Assembly (NCBI GenBank): GCA_947375135.1 | Contig: CANCER010000024.1 | Span: forward strand, 1 to 56,968 | Direction: 5' to 3' | DNA length: 56,968 nucleotides | Origin: Comamonadaceae bacterium | GTDB taxonomy: Bacteria; Pseudomonadota; Gammaproteobacteria; Burkholderiales; Burkholderiaceae_C | In this document: piece after piece, positions 34,075 through 42,204 of the stretch | How the letters are laid out: each line of letters starts with the position of its first letter | Numbering within the stretch: position 1 is the first letter of the stretch | Notes under the pieces: generated by a model | What the model was told of the DNA's origin: nothing | The model's input: the letters and a program-made list of their open reading frames with translations, nothing else | Database searches by the model: none | Program-made: the position numbers and the translations under genes

Positions 34075-34962
34075 TCAGCGCTCAAGGGCTCCGGCGTGTG
34101 CCAGCACATCGCCCGTTGCGGCGATGATGCCGTCGCCGATCTTCTCGATTGGCAAATCGTTAGCGTCGTCACCAAATGGATCTTCAATCTCGATTCCGAT
34201 TTCATCGATGCCGAACAGCGCGAACGCCAACGCGGCCATGGCGACGGGAGTGCTCCATTTCATCTGGTCGACCAACACGAAGGGTGCGGTCAACACAAAG
34301 AGTGTGACCAGTGCCTTGAGATGCTGCGCGTAAGCGAAAGGCAAAGGTGTTCTGGCGATGCGCTCACAGGCACCCAGCGAGTCCTGCAGGGAGGTGATGT
34401 TCGCGTCCATCCCCATCAAACGCAACTCGGTCAGCTCGCCCTTGCTTGCCAGCCGTGCCAGCCGTGCCGAAATCCAGCCGAGTACCACTGGCCCCCGAGC
34501 GCCTACGCTCTCGAGCGCTGCCTTTTCGGCTTCGATCAGCACGCCCTTGGTGACAAGCGGCTGCAGGTCACGGTCCAGGCGCAAGCCCAGCGCCGAAACT
34601 TGATAAAACAAAGTTACGTACCGAGTCAAAGTTTTGGCGTCATCGATGCTGCTGGCGGGCAAGAAAGTGGCAAATTGGCGTGTCAAGTCGCGAGACCGGT
34701 TCACCATCGCCCCCAGCAATTTTCTGCCTTCCCACCAGCGGTCGTAAGACGCATTGGTTCGGAAGACGAGCAACAGGCCCAAAGCGACACCTACAAGCGC
34801 ATGGGCTGAATTTGGCAACTTGAAACTGATCGACTCGTTCAGTAGGGCCGCTACGACGCCCAACCCCGCCGAGATTCCGACCTTGAGAAACAGTTTTGAA
34901 TAGACAGAGCCCTGCCAGCGAAAGATGAGTCGGAGCCAGGATTTCGAATTGTATTCAACCAT
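34075..34962 (-). CDS. Bestrophin-like (YneE/UPF0187) anion channel
   Basis: A 295-residue membrane protein. The signature FRTNASYDRWWEGRKLLGAM (about 74-93) is typical of bacterial bestrophins, which form pentameric ion channels. Membrane segments lie near 27-45, 60-75 and around ALVTLFVLTAPFVLVDQ (about 214-230). The C-terminal EIGIEIEDPFGDDANDLPIE is the conserved family tail. ATG 34962 starts MVEYNSKSWLRLIFRWQGSV, where family similarity begins; an upstream extension to 35076 would run into the divergent gene's control region. Divergent from the unknown 361-aa gene, 79 bp apart. Confidence 0.88.
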   Translation of the reverse strand: MVEYNSKSWLRLIFRWQGSVYSKLFLKVGISAGLGVVAALLNESISFKLPNSAHALVGVALGLLLVFRTNASYDRWWEGRKLLGAMVNRSRDLTRQFATFLPASSIDDAKTLTRYVTLFYQVSALGLRLDRDLQPLVTKGVLIEAEKAALESVGARGPVVLGWISARLARLASKGELTELRLMGMDANITSLQDSLGACERIARTPLPFAYAQHLKALVTLFVLTAPFVLVDQMKWSTPVAMAALAFALFGIDEIGIEIEDPFGDDANDLPIEKIGDGIIAATGDVLAHAGALER

Positions 34963-35041
34963 AGTAAGAAAATGTAAATTGATTATGAGATGATTCCCCA
35001 CCTTAATCCTATCGCCACTTTGACACTTCGGAATACGCCTC

Positions 35042-36127
35042 ATGAAGTTTGATCCCTCTGCCGCAGCTCTTCGCATTTCACGCCTTTGGAATCTCCAGGC
35101 GGAATTTGGCCAGGAGGGCAGCGCATACGCCTGCTACCTCAACGAAATCGTCTCTGACCGCTACACCTTGGTAAACGGTATGCAGTTGCTGCGAGACGAA
35201 CTGCAACTGGCCGACCACACCACCGATTCGGACTTGGTGGCCTGTGGTGCCGACATGAGTGTGCCCACCGTCATCACCACGGTGGCCCACACCAACTGCG
35301 GCGATCGTATTCACCAGGGGGAAGCTACCCTGGCCTACGAGCGCACTGTAGCGTTGCGCTTTGGTTCACTGTCTGAAATTGGAGAGCTCAAGCTGGAGTC
35401 GTTCTCGCCAACCGGAGGCGGTACTGACGACGGCGCCACGCTTGCCCACGTCACGGTCGCCCACCAACTTGATGACCCGATTCGCAGAAGGCTGTACGAC
35501 GGAAACGCCCTGTCGTTCGTGGTTGTCGCCATCGACTTGAAAACGCACGTGGGCCGTGAGGAGGAACACGGGCATGTTGTCGCTTATGGCCGAACCAAAG
35601 AATCTCCATTCCGAGAGAATCGCAATGCATGCGGGGCCATCGTCGGTACGCTCGCACATTACAACGACAACAACGCCGTGCACCGCCGTCTGCGCGCTGA
35701 TTTGGGTGAAGAGAACTTCAAGTTCTTGAGCACACAAGGCCTGAAGACGGACCGCGGGATCGATATCACTTCTGCGGTCGCTGCTGCCATCGTCGCCATT
35801 CAGGGCATGTTGAATACCACCAAGGCATTGACCACCGAGCTCGATGAGCGGGGTGTTGGCCACCTCACCGCCAGCATCACGGTCAATCGCACCTCGGCGG
35901 ATGATCCGGTTATCTACTTGGCCCGCGCCACCGTGTTCGGCGGCAAGGTGCAGATCCAAGGTCTCGGAACGGACGCGCGCAAGTACTCGGGCCAACTCGT
36001 CGAAGCCAATGGTTTGACCCGGTTGGTATTGAGCTACGACGGCAAAGCTGCTGACGCTTATCCTGTGACCAGCTACGACTACGACATCGTCGCCGCCCCG
36101 AAACACGACGACGACGACGAGATGTAA
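35042..36127 (+). CDS. Hypothetical 361-aa protein with acidic tail
   Basis: No family recognised. The protein appears soluble, with no signal or membrane segment. Features seen are an SLSEIGELKLESFSPTGGGT beta-rich region, FVVVAIDLKTHVGREEEHGH with clustered charge, a helical ITSAVAAAIVAIQGMLNTTK, and the acidic C-terminus HDDDDEM. The architecture suggests two beta-rich halves with an A-rich helix between (about 245-260). It shares a 79-bp divergent promoter region with the bestrophin, hinting at joint control. GC content and codon use match the core genome. Confidence 0.6.
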   Translation: MKFDPSAAALRISRLWNLQAEFGQEGSAYACYLNEIVSDRYTLVNGMQLLRDELQLADHTTDSDLVACGADMSVPTVITTVAHTNCGDRIHQGEATLAYERTVALRFGSLSEIGELKLESFSPTGGGTDDGATLAHVTVAHQLDDPIRRRLYDGNALSFVVVAIDLKTHVGREEEHGHVVAYGRTKESPFRENRNACGAIVGTLAHYNDNNAVHRRLRADLGEENFKFLSTQGLKTDRGIDITSAVAAAIVAIQGMLNTTKALTTELDERGVGHLTASITVNRTSADDPVIYLARATVFGGKVQIQGLGTDARKYSGQLVEANGLTRLVLSYDGKAADAYPVTSYDYDIVAAPKHDDDDEM

Positions 36128-36131
36128 TCTA

Positions 36132-36176
36132 CACGCCAGATTAAAAACTGGCTTCTGGCGTGGGGCCCGTTTTTGA
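36132..36176 (+). terminator. Probable terminator after the 361-aa gene
   Basis: A 9-bp stem (CACGCCAGA and TCTGGCGTG, loop 13) begins 5 bp after the stop, followed within eight bases by TTTTTG. Confidence 0.45.
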
Positions 36177-36229
36177 TTGGTGCCGAAACCTCCACTCTGG
36201 GTCACAACAAGAGTGTGGCCTGCCCTAAG

Positions 36230-36316
36230 CGAAGCCAAACAGTGCCAAGAACTCAGCGGTGGTACTTCAGCATGAAGCTGCACATCGGGGAAGACAACCA
36301 AAGCGGCCTGGCGTCT
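36230..36316 (+). pseudogene. IS5-type transposase remnant
   Basis: A short fragment reading TQRWYFSMKLHIGEDNQSGL resembles the conserved WYFGMKxHIGVD-x-SGL strand of IS5-family DDE transposases. Nothing of the rest of the enzyme and no terminal repeats can be seen. It sits between the bestrophin pair and the defence operon. Confidence 0.5.
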
Positions 36317-36855
36317 TGGTCTTGTACGCGGTACTGAGCTTGGCGACCTTTGCCATTAGGCACGCCGGCAGGCAAAAAATCAGCAGGTAAGGCTGGGTTA
36401 ATTCTTGTCCTCGCTGCTTCCAGCGGTAACAAGCATCATGCAATCCAATTTATTTTTGTCACCCTGTCTGCGGCTCGGTGCACGGCTAACCCCTTGCAAG
36501 ACAGTAACCACCAGATCAAGGCAGAGGATTCTGTGACGGTTAGCGTCGATGAATGCTCTGAAAAGCACATCATGCTGCGTTGATTGCCAAAACCACATCG
36601 AACTATCCGTTCACGACGTCATGCAATGAACTCTCATTCCCAGTTCTCAGCTTCGTCATGGGCGGGGAGCTAATCAAGGCTCGAATATGCGCGGTTTCCT
36701 TACGGGAAAACTGCGCTCGACTACCTTCACGCACAACGGCTGGAACCGGGCATGGCAACGCAGAGGGCGAAGGTCGCCTGTGGGTCTTTTCAAGGCTTCC
36801 ACGACCAAAGTCCCAATGACTCCTGACGCTGCATACCGGCGAGTGAAAGTACGGA
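36317..36855. other. Intergenic stretch with no supported gene
   Basis: About 540 bp downstream of the HNH gene stop. Frames on both strands are short, without start signals or family likeness. Possibly debris left by the IS remnant to its left. Confidence 0.5.
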
Positions 36856-37653
36856 TCAACTTCGAAGAAGCAAATCCACTAAAGTCACTGTGTGGATCGG
36901 GGGCTCACACCATTCCGTTCCGTCGCGATGGCGAGCCAGGTACTTCACGATCCCGTGCGGGACAAGTCGAGGCTGCATGCCCGCACAGATGCCTAGAGCT
37001 ACAGCGTCACTCGGTACGAGGTCTGGACTGACCAGCAGTGCACCATTGTTTGAGAATGAAATCAATCTGCGGTCAAAGAGCTTGTCGAGATTCGGGCTGA
37101 GAAGTAGCCCATTGTTAACATCTAGCCGCTCCTCATTGGTCTCGCATGCTCGCCATGAAACGATATGCGAAGCAACCAACGCGGTCTCGGGTCCACAGCC
37201 CATAACGCTGCAGTTACCCCACCGACTTATGAGCTTTTTTCGGAACGCTCCTTGACCGACGCGTGCCAGCAATAGACCCTCTTTTTCTGTCTCTTTGACA
37301 GATCCGATGATGTCCTCGGCCGCTTGGTCTGAGATGTAGTCGGTAAAGGCAAGGCGCTCGGATTTCGTCGGATCGCTGACGGCCAGCGGATGCTGCGTTT
37401 TTGTACCCGTAAAGTTCCTATGCGCCAGTGAGCATCCGGTATGCGCTGGATGATGCTCAAAGTGCGCATCATTGCGTCCGTCCTTGCTCGCGTTCATTAA
37501 AAGCACTGGCCCATGGCATTCGTGGCAGCGTGCAATCACTGTTTTGCGGTGTGGATGAATGGCCGAAACAGGCCAGATTTCCCATTGCGTTCCGGTCCAT
37601 ACCGCGCAACTCTTCTTGTCATCTGGGCGATCGGCCAAGTTTCTAGGTTTCAT
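36856..37653 (-). CDS. HNH endonuclease with N-terminal zinc-finger-like region
   Basis: A 265-residue protein. The C-terminal half is an HNH nuclease: LVASHIVSWRACETNEERLD, then NNGLLLSPNLDKLFDRRLIS, the usual S-H-I-x-x-W ... N-G-L-x-L-x-x-x-x-D-x-x-F-D form (about 162-205). The N-terminal third has CHECHGPVLLM and DAHFEHHPAHTGCSLAH, a Cys/His pattern like the zinc ribbon of CoiA-type proteins. It is the last gene of the defence operon, 21 bp after hsdR. It may be a stand-alone restriction enzyme, perhaps acting on modified or foreign DNA; target unknown. Confidence 0.8.
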   Translation of the reverse strand: MKPRNLADRPDDKKSCAVWTGTQWEIWPVSAIHPHRKTVIARCHECHGPVLLMNASKDGRNDAHFEHHPAHTGCSLAHRNFTGTKTQHPLAVSDPTKSERLAFTDYISDQAAEDIIGSVKETEKEGLLLARVGQGAFRKKLISRWGNCSVMGCGPETALVASHIVSWRACETNEERLDVNNGLLLSPNLDKLFDRRLISFSNNGALLVSPDLVPSDAVALGICAGMQPRLVPHGIVKYLARHRDGTEWCEPPIHTVTLVDLLLRS

Positions 37654-37674
37654 GAATGCTCCCTATTTTGAAAA

Positions 37675-40600
37675 TCAATGCACTGAAGCCGAAAGCATCT
37701 GCTGCTGCACATACAGGAATATGACCTCCGCACGAGCCTCGATATCCTCACTGGAATATCCGTCCGGCAAACCCTCCAGCAACCGGTCTATGATGGCGGC
37801 CTTCATCTGCGCTTGCGCAGAAGCGCGGTCGCGCAAATCGCCCATCTCGTGGCGTCGCAGCTCCACCGTGGCCAGGAGCTCTTTCGCCACCGCTTTGAGC
37901 TTGGCGATGTCGCCCTTGGTGATGTTGGCCTTGTCCTTTGACAGCAGGTCGTAAACCGCCAGTTCCTTCTCGCTATCAAAGCCCTCGCGTATGTAGCGCC
38001 TCTCTTCCTGGTCGAGGGATTCATGCAGCTTGATGAGGTCATCAAAGACACGCTGAATTTCGGCGTCGTCCTTGTCGCGGTTGTACTCCGCGATGATTTC
38101 CTGATAGCGCTTGTACAGGTCAACGCGGCCAGGGTTCATCTTCAGCATCAAAGCCAGGCGCGCTTGAATGCGTTCCTGCAAAGTCAACACGGCCGTCTCT
38201 TTGTAGGGGGACTTGGCAAACTCGGCCCGCAGGCGCTCAAAGTCAATGCCAGACAAGTCGTACTGCTTGGATGAGCGCTCCATCACGCCCCTTTGCGCGA
38301 CTTCCAAAGACGTGTCAATCACGCCACGAATCTCTTGCATGATCGCGGTAATGTCCACCTTGGGTTTGGGCTTTTGCAGCAAGTTGTAAAGCGCCGCAAT
38401 GGCGTTCTCCTGCGGCTCCAGCTTGAACAGGCCGGGGTTAGGAAACAGGCCGCGAAACCGGTCGAACACATCTTCGGCCAAGACTTGAAACGTCTTCTTG
38501 CTCTCGGGCGATTTGCACACCGCCCGCTGCGCGTTCAGCAACTCGCCCCAAGTTTCCTCACCCTCCTCTGCGCGCACCAAAACATCCAGGCTGTAGCCCA
38601 AGGTAGAGAGGTGGGCCTGCACCTTGCCGATGGATGCTGCGTACTCGGCCAGCGCCTGGTCTTCATCGAACAGCGGGTCAACCGGCAGCCCCTTGTCACC
38701 TTGCCCGTAGGTGGAGAGCGCCTTGCGCAGGCTCTTGAGCATGCCGTTGTAGTCAATGATGAGGCCGTTCTTCTTGTTGGCCGCCACCCGGTTGACGCGG
38801 GCAATCGCCTGCATCAAGGTGTGGCCCTTCATGGGCTTGTCCAGGTACAGGGTGGCCAAGGACTTCACATCAAAGCCCGTCAGCCACATGGCGCAGACCA
38901 CCGCCACCCGGAACGGGTGTTTGCCGTCCTTGAAGCACTCGTCCAAGCTCTTGCCGTCAATGCCATTGGCTATCACGTCACGCAAGGGGCGCACCTTGAT
39001 GCCTTCAGCCTCAAAGTCTTTCACCTCGTTTTGCTCCGGGCTGAACACCGGGTGAATCAGAGTGTTGGCCATCCAGGCAATCTGCGCCCGCAGCCGCAGC
39101 ACAAACGGGGGCTCCGGCTTGCCTGCCTTGGCATACACCGCCTCTTCCTTGTGCAGTTTGCCTTGCAACTCCAGTTGCTTGTTCAGCCACAGGGTCTTGA
39201 TGCGGGCGGCCATCTTCGCGCAGGTCACCTTGTCGATGCAGACCAGCATCGCCTTGGCGTTGCCGCCGTACTTGATCGGCTCGCCCTGCTTGGTGGGCGC
39301 CTCCATCAAACGCCAACGCTGGTGGTAATGCTCCACGAAATCGGCCGCCACATCGTTCAAATGCGTGTCGGATGTCAGCACCGGGTATTCGCGGGCCAGC
39401 TCCCGGTACAGCTTCTCTTCCTGCTCCACGGTCAGCTCACCATCTGCACGCGCCGCATCAATGCGTTCTTCAATCCGCTTGTTCAGGTCCGGGTCCACCA
39501 GACGCAGCTTTTCACCCCGGTTCTCGTAGTACAGCGGCAAGGTGGCGCCGTCGGCCACCGCGCGCTGGAAGTCATACACCGACACATAGGAACCGAAGAC
39601 CTTTTCAGTCTCATGCTGCTCCTTGCTGTCAATCAGCGGCGTGCCCGTAAACGCCAGGAAAGCAGCATGGCGCAAGGCCATGCGCATCTGCGTGGCCAGC
39701 CGGCCGTATTGCGTGCGGTGCGCCTCGTCCGACAACACGATGATGTCGCGGCGCTCAGTCCACGGCTCGGTTACGCGTTTGCGAAACTTGTGGATCAGGC
39801 TGAACACATAGCGCCGGTTTTGATCGCGCAGCAAGCGTTCCAACCCTTCGGCGCCGGTGGCCTTGTCGCCCTTGTTGGTGGAGACACCGCAACCCACAAA
39901 GGTGGTGTAGAGCTGGTCGTCCAGCTCCTTGCGGTCAGTCAGCAGCACAAAGGTATAGGCGCTTGACACCCTGCGGTACACCTTCTGGCAGAAGAACACC
40001 ATGGAATAGCTTTTGCCGCTGCCCTGCGTGTGCCAGAACACGCCCAGTTTGCCCGCCAGCACCTCGGCATCGCCGGACTGCAATTTGGCAATAGCCTTGT
40101 TCACACCGATGTACTGGTGGTTGCGGGCCACCACCTTCACCGTCACTTCCTCGCTGCTGTCAAAGAGGATGAAGTTCTCCACCATGTCGAGCAACGCCCC
40201 CTTGCTGCACATGCCGCGCAACAAGATCGGCAGCACCGGCTTGAGCGGCGGTTCCTCGTGTTTGGGCGCCGGGTCCGGGTCGTCCTCGTTCAGGCGCTTC
40301 CAGCGGTAGAAGTGGTCCCAGCTGCTGGTGATGGAGCCAAAGCGCGCATCCAGCCCGTTGGACACGATCACCAGCGCGTTGTAATGGAACAGCCGTGGAA
40401 TCGTGTCCTTGTAGTCGCTGTAGTTGTCATCAAACGCGGCCTTCAGGCCCTTGTCATGGCGCTTGAGTTCGATAAAGACCAGCGGCAGCCCGTTGACAAA
40501 ACCCACCAGATCGCAACGCCGTTTGAACGGCCCGCTGTGCACCCACAACTCGCGCACCACCAGAAAATCGTTCACCGTCGGGTGCTTGAAATCAATGACG

Positions 40601-40974
40601 GTGATGTGCACATCCTCGGCCGCAACGCCGCCTGGAGACTGCAGCGTGATGCCGTCGCGCATCAGCTTCCACTTGGCCTCGTTGTGCTGCAGCAGGGTCT
40701 TGGTGGGGTCCGCATCCAGCAGTAGATCGCGCGCCATGGCCAGCTTGCTGCGGCCAGCCGGTGTGGCCGCCAGCTTCTCGTTCAGCTTGGCCAGTGCCGC
40801 GTCCAGTTCCCGCACCAGCACCACCTCGATCGCATCCTTGCGGCCCAGCAGCGAGGTCGGGCCGAAGGTCTCGGCGTTGAAGGCATAGACCGAGCGCCAA
40901 TCCAGGTTGTCCTCGAACAGCTTGGCAGCGGGCTCCTGGATGTTGTTGTCTTCTGAGTATTCCGCGCTGGCCAT
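37675..40974 (-). CDS. hsdR: Type I restriction enzyme, R (motor-nuclease) subunit
   Basis: A 1099-residue subunit. The PD-(D/E)xK nuclease site is D155, E169 and K171 (RCDLVGF ... FIELKRHD). The SF2 translocase follows: Walker A TQGSGKS at 316-322, DEAH at 416-419 (LSDEAHRTQYG), then AFTGTPLID and the late helicase motif QAIARVNR. The C-terminal ~250 residues are helical and bind HsdM. Length is usual (about 1000-1100). It cuts unmodified DNA far from the recognition site after translocation. It is co-transcribed with hsdS (18 bp gap). Confidence 0.95.
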   Translation of the reverse strand: MASAEYSEDNNIQEPAAKLFEDNLDWRSVYAFNAETFGPTSLLGRKDAIEVVLVRELDAALAKLNEKLAATPAGRSKLAMARDLLLDADPTKTLLQHNEAKWKLMRDGITLQSPGGVAAEDVHITVIDFKHPTVNDFLVVRELWVHSGPFKRRCDLVGFVNGLPLVFIELKRHDKGLKAAFDDNYSDYKDTIPRLFHYNALVIVSNGLDARFGSITSSWDHFYRWKRLNEDDPDPAPKHEEPPLKPVLPILLRGMCSKGALLDMVENFILFDSSEEVTVKVVARNHQYIGVNKAIAKLQSGDAEVLAGKLGVFWHTQGSGKSYSMVFFCQKVYRRVSSAYTFVLLTDRKELDDQLYTTFVGCGVSTNKGDKATGAEGLERLLRDQNRRYVFSLIHKFRKRVTEPWTERRDIIVLSDEAHRTQYGRLATQMRMALRHAAFLAFTGTPLIDSKEQHETEKVFGSYVSVYDFQRAVADGATLPLYYENRGEKLRLVDPDLNKRIEERIDAARADGELTVEQEEKLYRELAREYPVLTSDTHLNDVAADFVEHYHQRWRLMEAPTKQGEPIKYGGNAKAMLVCIDKVTCAKMAARIKTLWLNKQLELQGKLHKEEAVYAKAGKPEPPFVLRLRAQIAWMANTLIHPVFSPEQNEVKDFEAEGIKVRPLRDVIANGIDGKSLDECFKDGKHPFRVAVVCAMWLTGFDVKSLATLYLDKPMKGHTLMQAIARVNRVAANKKNGLIIDYNGMLKSLRKALSTYGQGDKGLPVDPLFDEDQALAEYAASIGKVQAHLSTLGYSLDVLVRAEEGEETWGELLNAQRAVCKSPESKKTFQVLAEDVFDRFRGLFPNPGLFKLEPQENAIAALYNLLQKPKPKVDITAIMQEIRGVIDTSLEVAQRGVMERSSKQYDLSGIDFERLRAEFAKSPYKETAVLTLQERIQARLALMLKMNPGRVDLYKRYQEIIAEYNRDKDDAEIQRVFDDLIKLHESLDQEERRYIREGFDSEKELAVYDLLSKDKANITKGDIAKLKAVAKELLATVELRRHEMGDLRDRASAQAQMKAAIIDRLLEGLPDGYSSEDIEARAEVIFLYVQQQMLSASVH

Positions 40975-40992
40975 TTTTTGTTCTCCCTTTTG

Positions 40993-42204
40993 TCAGACGA
41001 CGAGTTCACCCGACATGATTTTTGGAAGCAACGCGTCGCGTGCTTCTGTTAAATGCGCGTTCTGAAGAACGAGCTTTCTTCGTAGCTCAAGGATTGGCAG
41101 GCACTTCTCATCAAAGCTCTGCAGTACGTCTGCACTTGGGAATAGCAGTGGTGCCTCCTCGAAGTCCTTACCACTTACAGCCGGGTAAGCAGCACCGGTT
41201 GCTCGATTTGTCAGATACGTGACGAACTCGTCTGACGTAGTTGCAAAGTAGAGATATGAAAACGGAACATTGAGCGCTGTGAGGACGGCAAAACCAGTTG
41301 ATACGACCACATCGCTCTCTGGCTCCCACAAGAGCGCGTAGGAACGCCGATTTGGACGGACGCATGACCAGATGACATCACCATGTTGCACCAGGCGACG
41401 AGCGCGTCCTGGCGCTTCAGAATAGGACATTTTCTTGGAGCCTAAGACGACCCCTCTTTCGACAGACGCGATGTCGATGTACTGTATTTCATTAGGTCTA
41501 TCCCTCGTGCTGAGGCTAACCCTATTTACAACGGCAACTTTAGCTAAGGGGCATATGGTCCAGCCAGTAGGTAAATTATTTGAATCAGTTACAAAATTTC
41601 CGGGATAGCGACGATTGACGAACCACTCTTGGTATATCAACTTTACAGACTCTTCCAACAATTCAATTCGCTTCCAATTTGCTTCGAGAAGATCGTCGAA
41701 GCAAGAAATTTTCCTTGAAATTTCTAGTTGAACTAGCAACGTAGGTTGTACAACTTGCAACCGCTGCAAGTCACTTCCACGAATTCCCTTTACCGTTGCA
41801 CCACTCACAATTGATCGAATTAGCGCACGCCCTTGAGGAGATCGAAAGTAATAGAAATAGAAGGCCGAATCTGCAATGTCAGCATTTAAGCGAACGCGAA
41901 TAATCGATGATTCAAATGTTGTTGGTTCATCAACGTCATATGCAAGCGCGCATCTGCCCGCACCCTCTTCAACAAGGGAGCGTCGGCCGAACAAAAGATC
42001 ACCTGACGTCACACCAGATATCAGGAGCTCTTGGTCTGTCATCTGCACGCGCTCCATCTTCTGCGTGCCTATTCGGTCATACGCGAATAGCTCACCCATG
42101 TTTACGACTTTCGCACCGGAACCGTGATGCTCCTTTGTCTTATAGATCCCATTTCTTGAGGGCACTTGAAACAGGCTCTGAAACTCGACAGTAGCCCAGC
42201 TCAT
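40993..42204 (-). CDS. hsdS: Type I restriction-modification specificity subunit
   Basis: A 403-residue HsdS with the usual two target-recognition domains, each followed by a helical spacer. The first (1-150) ends with the spacer EISRKISCFDDLLEANWKRI; the second (from TGWTICPLAKVAVVNRVSLS) ends with the helix around KCLPILELRRKLVLQNAHLT and closes with LLPKIMSGELVV. It decides the DNA sequence recognised by the methylase and restriction complex. The start overlaps the hsdM stop by four bases. GC content is lower than in its neighbours (see 41500-41900), as is usual for exchanged specificity genes. Confidence 0.93.
   Translation of the reverse strand: MSWATVEFQSLFQVPSRNGIYKTKEHHGSGAKVVNMGELFAYDRIGTQKMERVQMTDQELLISGVTSGDLLFGRRSLVEEGAGRCALAYDVDEPTTFESSIIRVRLNADIADSAFYFYYFRSPQGRALIRSIVSGATVKGIRGSDLQRLQVVQPTLLVQLEISRKISCFDDLLEANWKRIELLEESVKLIYQEWFVNRRYPGNFVTDSNNLPTGWTICPLAKVAVVNRVSLSTRDRPNEIQYIDIASVERGVVLGSKKMSYSEAPGRARRLVQHGDVIWSCVRPNRRSYALLWEPESDVVVSTGFAVLTALNVPFSYLYFATTSDEFVTYLTNRATGAAYPAVSGKDFEEAPLLFPSADVLQSFDEKCLPILELRRKLVLQNAHLTEARDALLPKIMSGELVV

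Noticed and set aside
36317..36855. A complete insertion sequence around the IS5-like fragment
   Set aside because: Only about 25 codons resemble a transposase; no terminal inverted repeats or target duplication could be found.
38293..39966. A 557-codon + strand frame opposite hsdR
   Set aside because: Antisense shadow of hsdR, whose motifs are intact.
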